In this document: in pieces, positions 35,132-43,802 of the stretch
How the letters are laid out: each line of letters opens with the position of its first letter
Numbering within the stretch: position 1 is the first letter of the stretch
Source: Verrucomicrobiales bacterium
Lineage (GTDB): Bacteria; Verrucomicrobiota; Verrucomicrobiia; Verrucomicrobiales; DEV007
Direction: 5' to 3'
NCBI GenBank assembly: GCA_029213195.1
Contig: JARGNI010000021.1
Span: forward strand, 35,062-99,061
DNA: 64,000 bases
Made by a program: the position numbers and the translations under genes
Notes under the pieces: model-generated
Database searches by the model: none
Told to the model about the DNA's origin: nothing
Seen by the model: only the letters and a program-made list of their open reading frames with translations

Positions 35132-35953
35132 CTACTTCACCACGATCTCTACCACCGCCGGGGCGATCCGCATGATGATGTCATTGTGACCGACCTCCGG
35201 GACCGGGATCATCGAAATTTTCTCCGAATCCGCCCCCCGGGCAACCAGTTCGCGACTCATCGAAACCGGGATGATGCGATCGCGTTCTCCGTGGAAGATG
35301 GTGAGCGACTCGGCCACGGGCAATTTCAACCACCGGCCCAGAGCCGACTCGTTGTCGTAGTGATGCGCGAGAAAGAGAGCGAAAACCGGGCCAACCTGTC
35401 GCTTTGCCATCGCTTTCATCGTCGTGAAGGGAGAGATCATGACGACCTCGGGAAATCCGTGCCGGGCCGCCGTATCGAGAGCGACCGCGGCGCCGAGAGA
35501 GTGGCCGATCGAGCGGGATCGCGACTTCAGTTCCGCCTCCGAAAGACCCAGCTGTTTGGCCACGACGGGAAGAGAGGCATCCACCGACCGAGCGATGGTC
35601 TGATCGGTAGGCTTCCCCTCGCTCAACCCGTATCCAGGATAGTCAAAGAGCACGAACGCCTGGTCTTCCCGGAGACCGGCAGCCCCCACGAGGTCGACCC
35701 AGTTCAAGGCAACCGATCCATTTCCGCCGAAAAGCCACCAGACCTCGTTCGGAGGAGCCAGTCGATCGGGAGGGTAGAGAAAGAGTTTCTGCTCCTTTCC
35801 GCCGCTCGGGTAGGAGATCATCTCCACCGACTGGAGCTCCTTGGACGACGATGAATACCGCTGCGGGAAATAGATGAGTTTCCCCTGACCAAGATAGAAG
35901 AGGAGGAGAAACAGGAAAAAGATCCCGACAACGACAATGAGAGTCCCTTTCAT
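35132..35953 (-). CDS. Membrane-anchored alpha/beta hydrolase
   Basis: A 273-residue serine hydrolase with one N-terminal membrane helix (LIVVVGIFFLFLLLFYLG). The nucleophile elbow is SIGHSLGAA, with aspartate in HGERDRIIP and histidine in VPEVGHND near the C-terminus. The arrangement resembles the ABHD/'YfhR-like' membrane-linked hydrolases, which act on esters or peptides; the substrate is unknown. The ATG at 35953 was chosen to begin at the helix; the frame extends 25 codons upstream into the neighbouring methyltransferase. It follows that methyltransferase by ten bases and probably shares its transcript. Confidence 0.85.
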   Translation of the reverse strand: MKGTLIVVVGIFFLFLLLFYLGQGKLIYFPQRYSSSSKELQSVEMISYPSGGKEQKLFLYPPDRLAPPNEVWWLFGGNGSVALNWVDLVGAAGLREDQAFVLFDYPGYGLSEGKPTDQTIARSVDASLPVVAKQLGLSEAELKSRSRSIGHSLGAAVALDTAARHGFPEVVMISPFTTMKAMAKRQVGPVFALFLAHHYDNESALGRWLKLPVAESLTIFHGERDRIIPVSMSRELVARGADSEKISMIPVPEVGHNDIIMRIAPAVVEIVVK

Positions 35954-35963
35954 GCCATTCCGG

Positions 35964-36608
35964 TCACCGCTTCTTCTGAAAGATTGCGACATGGCGATCG
36001 ACCGACTTTCCTTCGGTCGGTAAGGCACGAGTCTCCGGATTGAACTCCGTCTTGATCAATTCTCCGCCCAAGCGCTGAACCGCCTCGAGGGCAAGCTGGT
36101 GCTCCTTGTCGAAGTAGCTGGTGATGATGAGCCGTCCATCTTCTCCGAGCTTGGAAAGAGCCTGGTCGTAAATTTCTTCCCAAGTCTTTGCGCCATTCCA
36201 GTAGTTCTGGTGTCGCATGAAGACGAGATCGAAGTCGTCCCCGAGCTCGCTGTGCCCATCCAGTTTGCTCGCATCGCCCGTCAGGAACTCACATTCCTTC
36301 GTCGCTGATGTGCCTTCGATCTCCTTGCGCCCGCCGAATCGACGCTGTGCATCCGCAATCTCCCGGGCTCGCACATCGATCCCGGTGAGCTTGATTTCTC
36401 CCGACTCCTCGCCTTTCAACTCGGAGAGAAAATCGGTCAGCACCTCGGCCTCGCGGCATTCCCCACAGGCAATATCGAGAGCCCGAACCTCATCTCGCTT
36501 GGCGAGACGTCGACGCACCGTCTCCGCATCGTCAGACGTCACCTTGCGGAGCATCCGCCGGAGACGAGCGAGATCTTCTTCGGACTCGGAGCGAAGACGT
36601 TCAGACAT
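35964..36608 (-). CDS. Class I SAM-dependent methyltransferase
   Basis: A 214-residue protein with a Rossmann-type methyltransferase fold. Motif I reads ALDIACGECREA, followed by LTGIDVRAREI (acidic residue binding the SAM ribose), FLTGDASKL and LIITSYF. A charged helical N-terminus of about 40 residues precedes it. The substrate is unknown. It lies between a DUF3500 gene (eight bases upstream) and a hydrolase gene (ten bases downstream), all on the same strand and apparently one operon. Confidence 0.85.
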   Translation of the reverse strand: MSERLRSESEEDLARLRRMLRKVTSDDAETVRRRLAKRDEVRALDIACGECREAEVLTDFLSELKGEESGEIKLTGIDVRAREIADAQRRFGGRKEIEGTSATKECEFLTGDASKLDGHSELGDDFDLVFMRHQNYWNGAKTWEEIYDQALSKLGEDGRLIITSYFDKEHQLALEAVQRLGGELIKTEFNPETRALPTEGKSVDRHVAIFQKKR

Positions 36609-36616
36609 CGAACAGG

Positions 36617-37651
36617 TTACTTGTCCTTCTTGTGATGAGCCTGGTAGTGCTCCTTGAGAACATCCCGCCCGAAGTCACCGGCAAAGTCACGCCACACTGC
36701 GTGGACATGATTCGCGTTGTTCTGCGTATTGGCATACTCGATCAGAAAAGTCGGCCCCTGCACCCGATAGTAATGAGGATCTCCTTTCTCGATTCCACCA
36801 GCCCAGGCAAAAACGATCTTGTCCATTCCCGCCTCCTTGATCGCTGCCAGGTCGTCCTTGGCGACCTCGGAACGGATTCGATGGACATATACATGGATCA
36901 GCTCGCGGAGCCCTTGTCGTTGCTCCTTTGTCAGATCGCCCCAAGTCAGACCGGCATCGCCGAGAGACTCGACCGTAGGCTCGGCAGAGGTCAGGATATC
37001 GCGGGGAGCCTTCTCCTCCACGATGGCCTTGGCTTTCTGCTCGTCCGAGAGCGACTGCACCAACTCGCGCGCGACATCCTCTTCGGCGGCGAGGACACGG
37101 AGCCCTTTGCGGGGACCTTCGAGGATCTCACCGGGATTGGAAGCGAAGAAATTCGGAGTTGCCGAGGTCACCTTTCCATCGGCAATGGTAAAGTTGATCG
37201 AAAGGTGGTGCCCCTCGAAGCGCCAGCCCCACGCATCGGAGCCCGGCTTTCCGAAGATCGAGACGTAGTACATCATCGTATCCCGTTTCGCATCCTGCTC
37301 CATTTCCCAGAGCACGTGCTCCAGGCTCATGATCTGGGTCGAAGTCAGGAAACCGCGGTGACTCATTCCCGAGCTGAGAAGGGCAAAGGCGAGGTGCCGC
37401 TGCTGAGGCTCCATATCCTTGAGCGTCAATCCTCCCCGCATTCCCTCTCCCTCAAAAGGCTTGGGGATGAAGTGCCAGTTCTCCCGCTCTTTGTCAGTGA
37501 GCTCGAAGGTGGCCTGAGATCGCTGCTCTTTGCTCAGGGATTGGAGCCAGACCTTCGCCGCATCGGCCATCTCAACAGCCGCCTCGTGTCCCTTCACAGG
37601 AGCCACCGTGAGCGCCGCCATTGCAGAAAATAGAAAGAAAAATCGGTTCAT
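36617..37651 (-). CDS. DUF3500 exported protein
   Basis: A 344-residue exported protein of the DUF3500 family, recognisable from the GWRFEGHHLSINF motif and the SLEHVLWEMEQ and FAWAGGIEKGDPHYYRVQGP stretches. It has a Sec signal peptide (MNRFFFLFSAMAALTVAPVKG). DUF3500 proteins have no known activity. The ATG at 37651 was chosen because the frame upstream runs through the REPIN-like repeat and gives an Arg/Cys-rich non-protein sequence. It is first in a run with the methyltransferase and hydrolase. Confidence 0.88.
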   Translation of the reverse strand: MNRFFFLFSAMAALTVAPVKGHEAAVEMADAAKVWLQSLSKEQRSQATFELTDKERENWHFIPKPFEGEGMRGGLTLKDMEPQQRHLAFALLSSGMSHRGFLTSTQIMSLEHVLWEMEQDAKRDTMMYYVSIFGKPGSDAWGWRFEGHHLSINFTIADGKVTSATPNFFASNPGEILEGPRKGLRVLAAEEDVARELVQSLSDEQKAKAIVEEKAPRDILTSAEPTVESLGDAGLTWGDLTKEQRQGLRELIHVYVHRIRSEVAKDDLAAIKEAGMDKIVFAWAGGIEKGDPHYYRVQGPTFLIEYANTQNNANHVHAVWRDFAGDFGRDVLKEHYQAHHKKDK

Positions 37652-37783
37652 GGCTGCTAGTAAGCCCGCAATCCACTCGTCGAGCAAGGACGCAATCAAT
37701 GTCCGGGGAGGTTGGGAGAAAAAGCAGGGGATCAAGGAGCGATGACTTGTACCAGTCATCAAACGCATGTGGTAAGACCGCAT

Positions 37784-37885
37784 GGAGGGACAACGTCCTC
37801 GTTGTCCGCGCCTCATCATGAGCATGGCATGATCAATGACAACTATTCCGTCAACAAGAGCGGACAACGAGGACGTTGTCCCTCC
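37784..37885. repeat. REPIN-like pair of inverted palindromic repeats
   Basis: Two 26-base copies (37784-37809 and 37860-37885) are perfect reverse complements separated by 50 bases. Each copy is itself a hairpin: GGACAACG-TCCT-CGTTGTCC in the left copy, followed by CGC, and preceded by GGAG. This inverted-pair-of-palindromes design is that of REP/REPIN (BIME) elements, which are spread by RAYT transposases. No RAYT gene is in the window, and I saw no other copy here. Confidence 0.8.
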
Positions 37886-37940
37886 GCGCTTTCCTCACAT
37901 AGTCGCTCCTCCACTGTAACCATCTTTCGGCACCCTTCGT

Positions 37941-37956
37941 CTTCTCCAGGGAGAAG
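37941..37956. promoter_or_regulatory. 16-bp inverted repeat upstream of the ECF sigma gene
   Basis: CTTCTCC and GGAGAAG flank a two-base centre, 27 bases before the proposed sigma factor start. It could be an operator or part of an RNA hairpin. Low confidence, since short GC-rich inverted repeats are common in this DNA. Confidence 0.35.
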
Positions 37957-37983
37957 CCAAAGCGCAGAGGCCACTGGCAGAAG

Positions 37984-38583
37984 ATGTTTTTCTTTGATAC
38001 AACGCGGACGAGAAATCACGTGGAGACCGAGATTCCAGAGTCCGAATGGGTAGACCGAGCCAGGAAAGGAGATGAAGAAGCCTTTCTCCATCTCGCTGTC
38101 ACCTACCGGCCACGAGTCTGGAGCACCGCTTCTCGTTTCGCGAGATCACGTGCCGAGCTGGAAGACCTGACCCAGGATCTCTTCCTCAAGATCTGGAAGG
38201 GGCTCCCCTCCTACCGATCGGACGCTCCTTTCGAGAACTGGCTCATGACGGTCACCGTCCGCGGCTGCTACGACTTTCTCCGCAAGCAGCGACGGAGACG
38301 GGAAAGCGAGCTACTCGTCGATCCGCAGGAAGGTCGTGACGCCGTCGATGAGCGCTCGGATCGAGCTCGGCGTCAACGCGATGCCTGGGAAAAGGTCGAC
38401 CTGTTGCTCGGGCACCTCCCTCCCAAGGACCGGGTCCTCATCACGCTTCTCGATCTCGAAGAAAAATCAGTCAAGGAAACCGCCCAACTCACGGGTTGGA
38501 GCGAATCGAATGTGAAAGTCCGGGCTCATCGTGCCCGGAAAAAAATGCGAACGATACACGACGAACTCGGATTGGACTCATGA
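37984..38583 (+). CDS. ECF-type RNA polymerase sigma factor
   Basis: A 199-residue sigma-70 family protein with regions 2 and 4 only. Region 2 covers about 25-95 (VTYRPRVWSTASRFARSRAELEDLTQDLFLKIWKGLPSY, read in parts: RPRVWSTASRF and EDLTQDLFLKIWK). Region 4 lies at about 135-190 (LPPKDRVLITLLDLEEKSVKETAQLTG, WSESNVKVRAHRARKK). The last base pairs overlap the next gene as ATGA. A GTG at 38020 is an alternative start, since the first 12 residues are not family-like. It heads a three-gene set with a small membrane protein and a CpxP-like protein, which suggests envelope-stress control. Confidence 0.88.
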   Translation: MFFFDTTRTRNHVETEIPESEWVDRARKGDEEAFLHLAVTYRPRVWSTASRFARSRAELEDLTQDLFLKIWKGLPSYRSDAPFENWLMTVTVRGCYDFLRKQRRRRESELLVDPQEGRDAVDERSDRARRQRDAWEKVDLLLGHLPPKDRVLITLLDLEEKSVKETAQLTGWSESNVKVRAHRARKKMRTIHDELGLDS

Positions 38584-38870
38584 ACGAAGAACATCCCCTG
38601 AATCGTCTCTTCGGAGAGGCGAAATCCCATGCTCCCCACGGCGAACCCAGCGATTTCGGATTCGAAACCCGACTGCGTGCCGCCCTGCCGGAAATGACAC
38701 CCTCCCTCGCCGACTGGATTGCCACCTTCTCCTGGCGGTTTTCCGCGGCCACGCTTCCTCTCCTCGTCGCGATGACCGTTTTTCTCGCCATGGAACAACC
38801 TGGCTGGGTTCCCGAAGGCGTCAGTGGTTTCGTCGCCAACTGGTCGTCCTATTTGCCCATTGATCTGTAA
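38580..38870 (+). CDS. Small single-pass membrane protein, possible anti-sigma factor
   Basis: A 96-residue protein whose ATG overlaps the sigma factor stop (ATGA, four bases). About 60 N-terminal residues rich in charged and Ala/Pro residues are followed by one hydrophobic segment (FSAATLPLLVAMTVFLAM, about 54-71) and a short outside tail. Position, overlap and topology fit an anti-sigma or sigma-regulating membrane protein, but no zinc-binding anti-sigma motif (HxxxCxxC) is present. I know no family match; the role is inferred from context. Confidence 0.7.
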   Translation: MNEEHPLNRLFGEAKSHAPHGEPSDFGFETRLRAALPEMTPSLADWIATFSWRFSAATLPLLVAMTVFLAMEQPGWVPEGVSGFVANWSSYLPIDL

Positions 38871-38879
38871 CTCGACCTG

Positions 38880-39404
38880 ATGAAAACCGGAAAAACCAAA
38901 CTCAAAGCAGGCTGCGGTCTGTTCATGGTCTTCGGGGCCGGTTTTCTTTGCGGCGTGATCGTTCTGTTTCTCCTCCTCGTGAAAATCATCCCTCTCAGCG
39001 AAGGCTGGCGCGATGAAGAGTCCAAGGAGTTCGTGATCGATCATCTCGCCAATCGCCTTTCCCTCACCGATGAGCAGCTCGAAAAGACGAAACCCATCGT
39101 GTGGGAGGCTCTCGAGCAGCGATACACCCATCGCAAATCCTATGTCGAGGCCGATATCGAGCTCACCCGTGGCGCTTTCGAGAAATTGAAGCCCCATCTC
39201 ACCCCCGAGCAGGTCGAGAAAGCCACCCAGATGTTCACCAACTGGGAGAAAGGGAAACAGCGCTTCGTTCTTGGTGAGAAAGCAGACTCCAAAGAGATAC
39301 CGAATTCCGAAGACGAAGTCGATTCCTCCGAGGATGTCCCTTCCAAAGACGACAGCACCTCCGAGAACGAAACTCCTCCGGCAACGAAAGCGGCCCCGGA
39401 GTAG
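38880..39404 (+). CDS. CpxP/Spy-like LTxxQ periplasmic protein, membrane-anchored
   Basis: A 174-residue protein with one N-terminal membrane helix (FMVFGAGFLCGVIVLFLLLVK) and a helical periplasmic part with two LTxEQ-type signatures, LTDEQLEKTKPIV (63-75) and LTPEQVEKAT, as in CpxP, Spy and heavy-metal-sensor proteins of the envelope stress response. The tail after about 140 is acidic and Ser/Thr-rich low complexity (SEDEVDSSEDV). It starts nine bases after the small membrane gene, so the three form one operon in which this protein may act as the sensor. Confidence 0.78.
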   Translation: MKTGKTKLKAGCGLFMVFGAGFLCGVIVLFLLLVKIIPLSEGWRDEESKEFVIDHLANRLSLTDEQLEKTKPIVWEALEQRYTHRKSYVEADIELTRGAFEKLKPHLTPEQVEKATQMFTNWEKGKQRFVLGEKADSKEIPNSEDEVDSSEDVPSKDDSTSENETPPATKAAPE

Positions 39405-39571
39405 CCCGACCACCCCTCTCATCGGGATGGCTCGGACCGCAGCGGGGCGGTGCTCCGCAAATTAATCACTTGCGATTCGGCCGATTCGCCTGTTTCCTCG
39501 CCGGTCTCGTGGCGTCGGCAGGCAACCGTGACGGTATGCAACTTGCTCCGCTCTTTGCTCTCTGCCCCGGT

Positions 39572-39593
39572 CGTCGGTCGGAACCGACGTTTT
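39572..39593 (+). terminator. Weak hairpin with short T run upstream of sulP
   Basis: CGTCGGT (39572-39578) and ACCGACG (39583-39589) form a perfect seven-pair stem with a CGGA loop, followed by TTTT (39590-39593). It lies 168 bases after the CpxP-like gene and 60 bases before the chosen sulP start. It may end the sigma operon or attenuate sulP. The T run is short, so confidence is modest. Confidence 0.4.
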
Positions 39594-39652
39594 CGCATCG
39601 ACCGAAATCGTCGGAACGACGCTCCCTTCTTACCACTCTACCTCCGCGTACC

Positions 39653-41284
39653 GTGATCCAGCTCATCTATCGTAAATTCGGCAACCGTCTCCAGGCAAAA
39701 GACGATCTTCTCTCGGGCCTCACCGTCGCCCTCGCGCTCGTCCCGGAAGCCGTCGCGTTCGCCATTATCGCCGGAGTTCCCCCGCTCGTCGGCTTGTATG
39801 CCGCATTCATGGTCTGTCTCGTCACCGCCATCGCCGGCGGTCGACCTGGCATGATCTCCGGAGCCACCGGAGCTCTTGCCGTGATCATGGTCGGGCTGGT
39901 AAAGATCGGAAACGATCGCGGCGTCGAACTCGGCCTGGTTGACAATGCCGGACTGCAATACCTCTTTGCTGCCGTCATCCTCATGGGATTGATCCAGATT
40001 CTCTGTGGAGCACTGAAGCTGGGACGATTTGTTCGACTCATCCCCCAACCCGTCATGTTCGGTTTCGTCAACGGGCTCGCCATCGTGATCTTCATGGCTC
40101 AGTTCCCCATGTTCACGGAGAGTCCGACCACTCCGAAAGCAGATTGGCTTTCGGGATCGGCTCTCTACCTGATGCTGGGCCTCGTCTTCCTGACGATGGC
40201 GATCAGCTTCTTTCTTCCCAAGCTGACCACCGCAGTTCCCGCCTCGCTCGTCGGGATTATTGTCGTCAGTCTCATTGTGATTCTCGGTGGGGTCGATACC
40301 CTCGTTGTCGGAGACATGGCCTCCATTGCCGGCGGGCTGCCGTCTCTCGTCACGTTCACGATTCCGCTGAACTGGGATACCCTCGTTTTCATCGCCCCCT
40401 TCTCCTTCATTCTTGCCGCCGTCGGTTTGATCGAGTCCCTCATGACCCTCACCCTCATCGACGAACTCACCGAGACCCGGGGAAAGAGCAACCGGGAGTG
40501 TGTCGGCCAGGGACTTGCCAACATCATCACCGGCTTCTTCGGCGGGATGGGTGGTTGTGCCATGATCGGGCAGAGCATCATCAACATCCGTTCTGGAGGT
40601 CGGGGTCGACTCTCTGGAATCGCAGCCGGCATCCTGCTGCTTTGCTTCATCCTTTTCGCAGCGCCGTTAATTGAGAAAATCCCGCTCGCGGCGCTCACCG
40701 GAGTCATGTTCATGGTCGTGATCGGGACCTTCGAGTGGTCCAGCATCCGAATCCTCGGGAAGATTCCGAAGTCGGATGCCTTCGTCATCCTCCTCGTTTC
40801 CCTCGTCACCGTTTTCACCCACAACCTTGCTCTCGCGGTGATCTCCGGAGTCATCGTCTCCGCTCTCGTTTTCGCGTGGAAGTCGGCTCATCACGTTCAC
40901 CGGGAAACCGAAATTCGTGAAGACGGCACCAAGGTCTACTACCTCCACGGCCCGCTCTTTTTCGGATCCATCCAGGACTTCAGCACCGAGTTTTCTCCTG
41001 CGGACGATCCCGACGTCGTCATCTGCGACATGATGGACTCTCGAGTTTGGGATCACTCCGGACTGGAGGCGATTCAAAAGCTCGCCGAGCGCTACCGCGC
41101 CGCCGGGAAAACCCTCAAGCTCCAGCACATCAGCGCCAACTGTCGTGACCTTCTCAAGAAAGCCGGCACCCTCGTCGATGTCATCATCCTCGAAGACGAC
41201 CCCACCTACATCGTCGCCAACCTCAAACGCGAGAACCGGACTCCGTCCGCGGGTGGAGTCGATGGGGTCAAGACGGACGGGTAG
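39653..41284 (+). CDS. SulP family anion transporter with STAS domain
   Basis: A 543-residue polytopic carrier of the SulP (SLC26) family, which moves sulfate, bicarbonate or related anions. The signature N-terminal segment DLLSGLTVALALVPEAVAFA is followed by 10-12 helices, and a cytoplasmic STAS domain occupies about the last 110 residues (LHGPLFFGSIQDF, VVICDMMDSRVWDHSGLEAI). The GTG at 39653 is chosen since it begins just before this segment; the frame is open from 39470, but those codons are atypical and no nearby ATG has a ribosome site. The transported anion cannot be told from sequence; bicarbonate uptake is common among marine relatives. Confidence 0.88.
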   Translation: MIQLIYRKFGNRLQAKDDLLSGLTVALALVPEAVAFAIIAGVPPLVGLYAAFMVCLVTAIAGGRPGMISGATGALAVIMVGLVKIGNDRGVELGLVDNAGLQYLFAAVILMGLIQILCGALKLGRFVRLIPQPVMFGFVNGLAIVIFMAQFPMFTESPTTPKADWLSGSALYLMLGLVFLTMAISFFLPKLTTAVPASLVGIIVVSLIVILGGVDTLVVGDMASIAGGLPSLVTFTIPLNWDTLVFIAPFSFILAAVGLIESLMTLTLIDELTETRGKSNRECVGQGLANIITGFFGGMGGCAMIGQSIINIRSGGRGRLSGIAAGILLLCFILFAAPLIEKIPLAALTGVMFMVVIGTFEWSSIRILGKIPKSDAFVILLVSLVTVFTHNLALAVISGVIVSALVFAWKSAHHVHRETEIREDGTKVYYLHGPLFFGSIQDFSTEFSPADDPDVVICDMMDSRVWDHSGLEAIQKLAERYRAAGKTLKLQHISANCRDLLKKAGTLVDVIILEDDPTYIVANLKRENRTPSAGGVDGVKTDG

Positions 41285-41382
41285 GCATCTCGAAGCAATC
41301 GACACCCGGAACCCATCGGATTTCCCCGATGTGCCGGTTACCAATCCATGGAATTGGGAGAAATAGAGCCGCCTCTGATGCT

Positions 41383-42915
41383 TTACTGCACCAGCACATC
41401 CCCCGTCATTTCCTCGGGTGCTTCCAATCCAAGAAGCGAAAGGATGGTCGGAGCGATGTCGGCAAGCTTTCCGCTCTTCAGCGTTTTTTCGTCCGCATCG
41501 TCAGCAACGTAGATCAAAGGAACGAGATTCGTGGTATGGGCGGTCTGGGGTGAGCCGTCCGGATTGATCATCTCCTCGCAGTTGCCGTGGTCGGCCGTGA
41601 TGAGAAGTTTCCCTCCCAGACCGAGCACTTTCTCGACGACTCGTCGGACACAGTCATCGACACACTCGACGGCTTTGATTGCCGCTGGCACGTCACCAGT
41701 GTGACCGACCATGTCAGGATTCGCGTAGTTGATGATGGCCATGTCGTAGTTCTCGATCCGATCGAGAATCGTCTGGGTCACGCCCTCTGCGGACATCTCG
41801 GGCTTTTCATCATAAGTCGCGACATCCTGCGGTGACTGCAGCATCTGGCGATCTTCTCCCGGATTGGACACCTCGACTCCCCCATTGAAGAAAAAGGACA
41901 CGTGCGGGTATTTCTCCGTCTCGGCGATCCGAAGCTGGGTCATGCCAGCCCGTGCCACGACCTCCCCAAGCGTATTGGTGAGTTCTTCCGGAGGAAAAAC
42001 GATGGGACAATCATAGGTCTCATCGTATTCGGTCATGGTGTAGTAACCGACCTTGGGCTGAGCGCCACGGTCAAATCCATCGAAGTCATCGCGGAGGAAG
42101 GCAAGACTGAGCTGTCGAGCGCGGTCGGCCCGGAAGTTGAAGAACAAGACAACATCTCCGTCGCGGACCCGCTGCTCGTCGATCGCATCGAAGACCATGG
42201 GCTTCATGAACTCATCGGTGACGTCTTCCTCGTATTTCTCAGCCACGGCGTCGGAAGCGAGGATCTCTTTGACCTCCCCTTTGCCTAAAACAATGGCATC
42301 CCAGGCGAGCTTGGTCCGATCCCAGCGCTTGTCGCGATCCATTGCATAGTAGCGACCGATCACCGTGGAAATCCTCGCGCCCGACTCGGCAAGCTTGTCC
42401 TCACAGTAGCCGAGATAGTCCTTTCCGCCGGTCGGAGAGGTGTCACGACCGTCCGCGATGGCATGGACCATGATGTCATAGACACCTGCCTGATTGGCCG
42501 CTTCGGCAAGAGCGCAGAGATGATCCTGGTGACTGTGAACTCCTCCGTCCGAGACCAGCCCGACCAGGTGCAGCCGGGTTGAGGTGGCTTTCTCAAAGGC
42601 CTCTTTCAGAACTGGTAGAGTCGCGAGTTCTCCGTCCTCGATCGACTTGTTGATGCGGGTGAAATCCTGGTAAACGATGCGACCGGCGCCAAGATTGAGG
42701 TGACCGACCTCCGAGTTTCCCATCTGGCCTTCCGGCAGTCCGACATCCATCCCACTGCAGCTGAGATGGGCCGTGGGATACTTTTCGTGCATCTCATCGG
42801 TGAACGGAGTGTTCGCAAGCCGAGGACAGTCTCCGACTCTTTCCGCTCCCTCCGGTCCTGCGGGGTTGTCACCCCATCCATCACGAATGATCAAAACTAC
42901 TGGTTTCTTGGCCAT
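41383..42915 (-). CDS. gpmI: 2,3-bisphosphoglycerate-independent phosphoglycerate mutase
   Basis: GpmI interconverts 3- and 2-phosphoglycerate in glycolysis using two Mn2+ ions. The 510-residue alkaline-phosphatase-superfamily enzyme has the N-terminal metal Asp in IIRDGWGDN (Asp12), the phosphoserine in MGNSEVGHLNLGAGR (Ser68), a phosphotransfer domain with GLVSDGGVHSH and IADGRDTSP, and the C-terminal metal site LLITADHGNCEEM. Length matches the bacterial family. The ATG at 42915 was chosen to give the standard N-terminus (KKPVVLIIRDGWG). It is transcribed from the same strand as, and downstream of, the LytR-type regulator, but separated by 104 bases. Confidence 0.96.
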   Translation of the reverse strand: MAKKPVVLIIRDGWGDNPAGPEGAERVGDCPRLANTPFTDEMHEKYPTAHLSCSGMDVGLPEGQMGNSEVGHLNLGAGRIVYQDFTRINKSIEDGELATLPVLKEAFEKATSTRLHLVGLVSDGGVHSHQDHLCALAEAANQAGVYDIMVHAIADGRDTSPTGGKDYLGYCEDKLAESGARISTVIGRYYAMDRDKRWDRTKLAWDAIVLGKGEVKEILASDAVAEKYEEDVTDEFMKPMVFDAIDEQRVRDGDVVLFFNFRADRARQLSLAFLRDDFDGFDRGAQPKVGYYTMTEYDETYDCPIVFPPEELTNTLGEVVARAGMTQLRIAETEKYPHVSFFFNGGVEVSNPGEDRQMLQSPQDVATYDEKPEMSAEGVTQTILDRIENYDMAIINYANPDMVGHTGDVPAAIKAVECVDDCVRRVVEKVLGLGGKLLITADHGNCEEMINPDGSPQTAHTTNLVPLIYVADDADEKTLKSGKLADIAPTILSLLGLEAPEEMTGDVLVQ

Positions 42916-43019
42916 AAGGAGGAGTAATCGATCAAATTTCCCAGTTTCGCAACCGATACCCAGCCCGGTAGGGTGCCGAATCCGCAACTTCCGAACCGGG
43001 AAACCCGAGCACCGGCGAG

Positions 43020-43802
43020 CTACAACTCGGCGAGCTTTTTCTCGAGAAGATCGAGATTCCGCGAGGCACCGACGCGTTCGCCGGTATCGAGACGAACCCA
43101 GTATTCGTTCCGTCTCTTCTTCTCAATCGACGCAACATGGGAGACGGATACCATGACGGAGCGACTGATTCGAACGAAACACTCGGGATCGAGTTGGGGC
43201 TCGAGACGGGCCATGGTCATGCGAGAAAGATAGACTCGCTCGGCGGTGTGGGTCTCGATGTAGTTCTTGTCGCTCTGGAAAAAGTGAACCTGATCGAGGG
43301 GAACAAAATGAGTCTCCTGGCGCTCCCGGATCTCGATCCGGCTCAGGTAGGATTTGCCCCCAGCCTTTCCTTCCGAATCGATCCAGCTTCTCAATTTCTG
43401 ATCTTCCTCGGACCGATCCTGATTGGCAAAGGCAGACCTCACTCGTTCGAGTGTCAGGGTAAGTCGATCCCGACTGATCGGCTTGAGAAGGTAATCGAGG
43501 GCGTTGAGCTCAAAGGCGGCGATGGCATGTTCATCGTAGGCCGTGGCAAAAACTACCAGCGGTAGAGACTCCATTTCTCCAGCCAACTCAGAAACCACTT
43601 CGAGCCCGTTGTGATCCGGCAGGCCGATATCGAGAAATATCAGGTCGGGTGGAGATTCGAGGGCCGCTTCGATGCAATCCGTGCCGTTCCCGTATTCGCC
43701 TACGATTTCGAGATCGGCCTCTCCCTGCAGCAGTTGCCGCATTCGGTCCCGGGCGAGCGGCTCGTCATCGACGAGAAAGGTTCGAATGGTTTTCGCGCTC
43801 AC
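43020..43802 (-). CDS. LytTR-family response regulator
   Basis: A 260-residue two-component regulator. The receiver domain (1-120) has the acid pocket Asp12/Asp13 (LVDDEP), phosphoacceptor Asp58 (IFLDIGLP), Thr/Ala after ATAYDEHA and Lys in YLLKPI. The C-terminal LytTR DNA-binding domain (about 155-255) has the DQVHFFQSDKNYIE and FVRISRSVMVSV motifs. The GTG start at 43802 shares four bases (GTGA) with the stop of the sensor kinase, so the pair is translationally coupled. The target genes are unknown. Confidence 0.94.
   Translation of the reverse strand: MSAKTIRTFLVDDEPLARDRMRQLLQGEADLEIVGEYGNGTDCIEAALESPPDLIFLDIGLPDHNGLEVVSELAGEMESLPLVVFATAYDEHAIAAFELNALDYLLKPISRDRLTLTLERVRSAFANQDRSEEDQKLRSWIDSEGKAGGKSYLSRIEIRERQETHFVPLDQVHFFQSDKNYIETHTAERVYLSRMTMARLEPQLDPECFVRISRSVMVSVSHVASIEKKRRNEYWVRLDTGERVGASRNLDLLEKKLAEL

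Larger units (their letters stand above)
37652..37983. other. 332-base intergenic region carrying the REPIN-like repeat
   Basis: No convincing gene lies here. The stretch between the DUF3500 start and the sigma factor start holds a seven-base hairpin (GATGACT/AGTCATC, 37741-37760), the REPIN-like inverted pair at 37784-37885, and a CTTCTCC/GGAGAAG hairpin at 37941-37956. Both flanking genes point away, so it should also contain their promoters, but I could not pick out convincing -35/-10 pairs. Confidence 0.7.

Noticed and set aside
37652..37867. N-terminal extension of the DUF3500 protein
   Set aside because: It reads through the REPIN-like repeat and yields an Arg/Cys-rich stretch before an excellent signal peptide.
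41314..41331. Hairpin CATCGG/CCGATG as a terminator between sulP and gpmI
   Set aside because: The stem is only six pairs and no T run follows on either strand.
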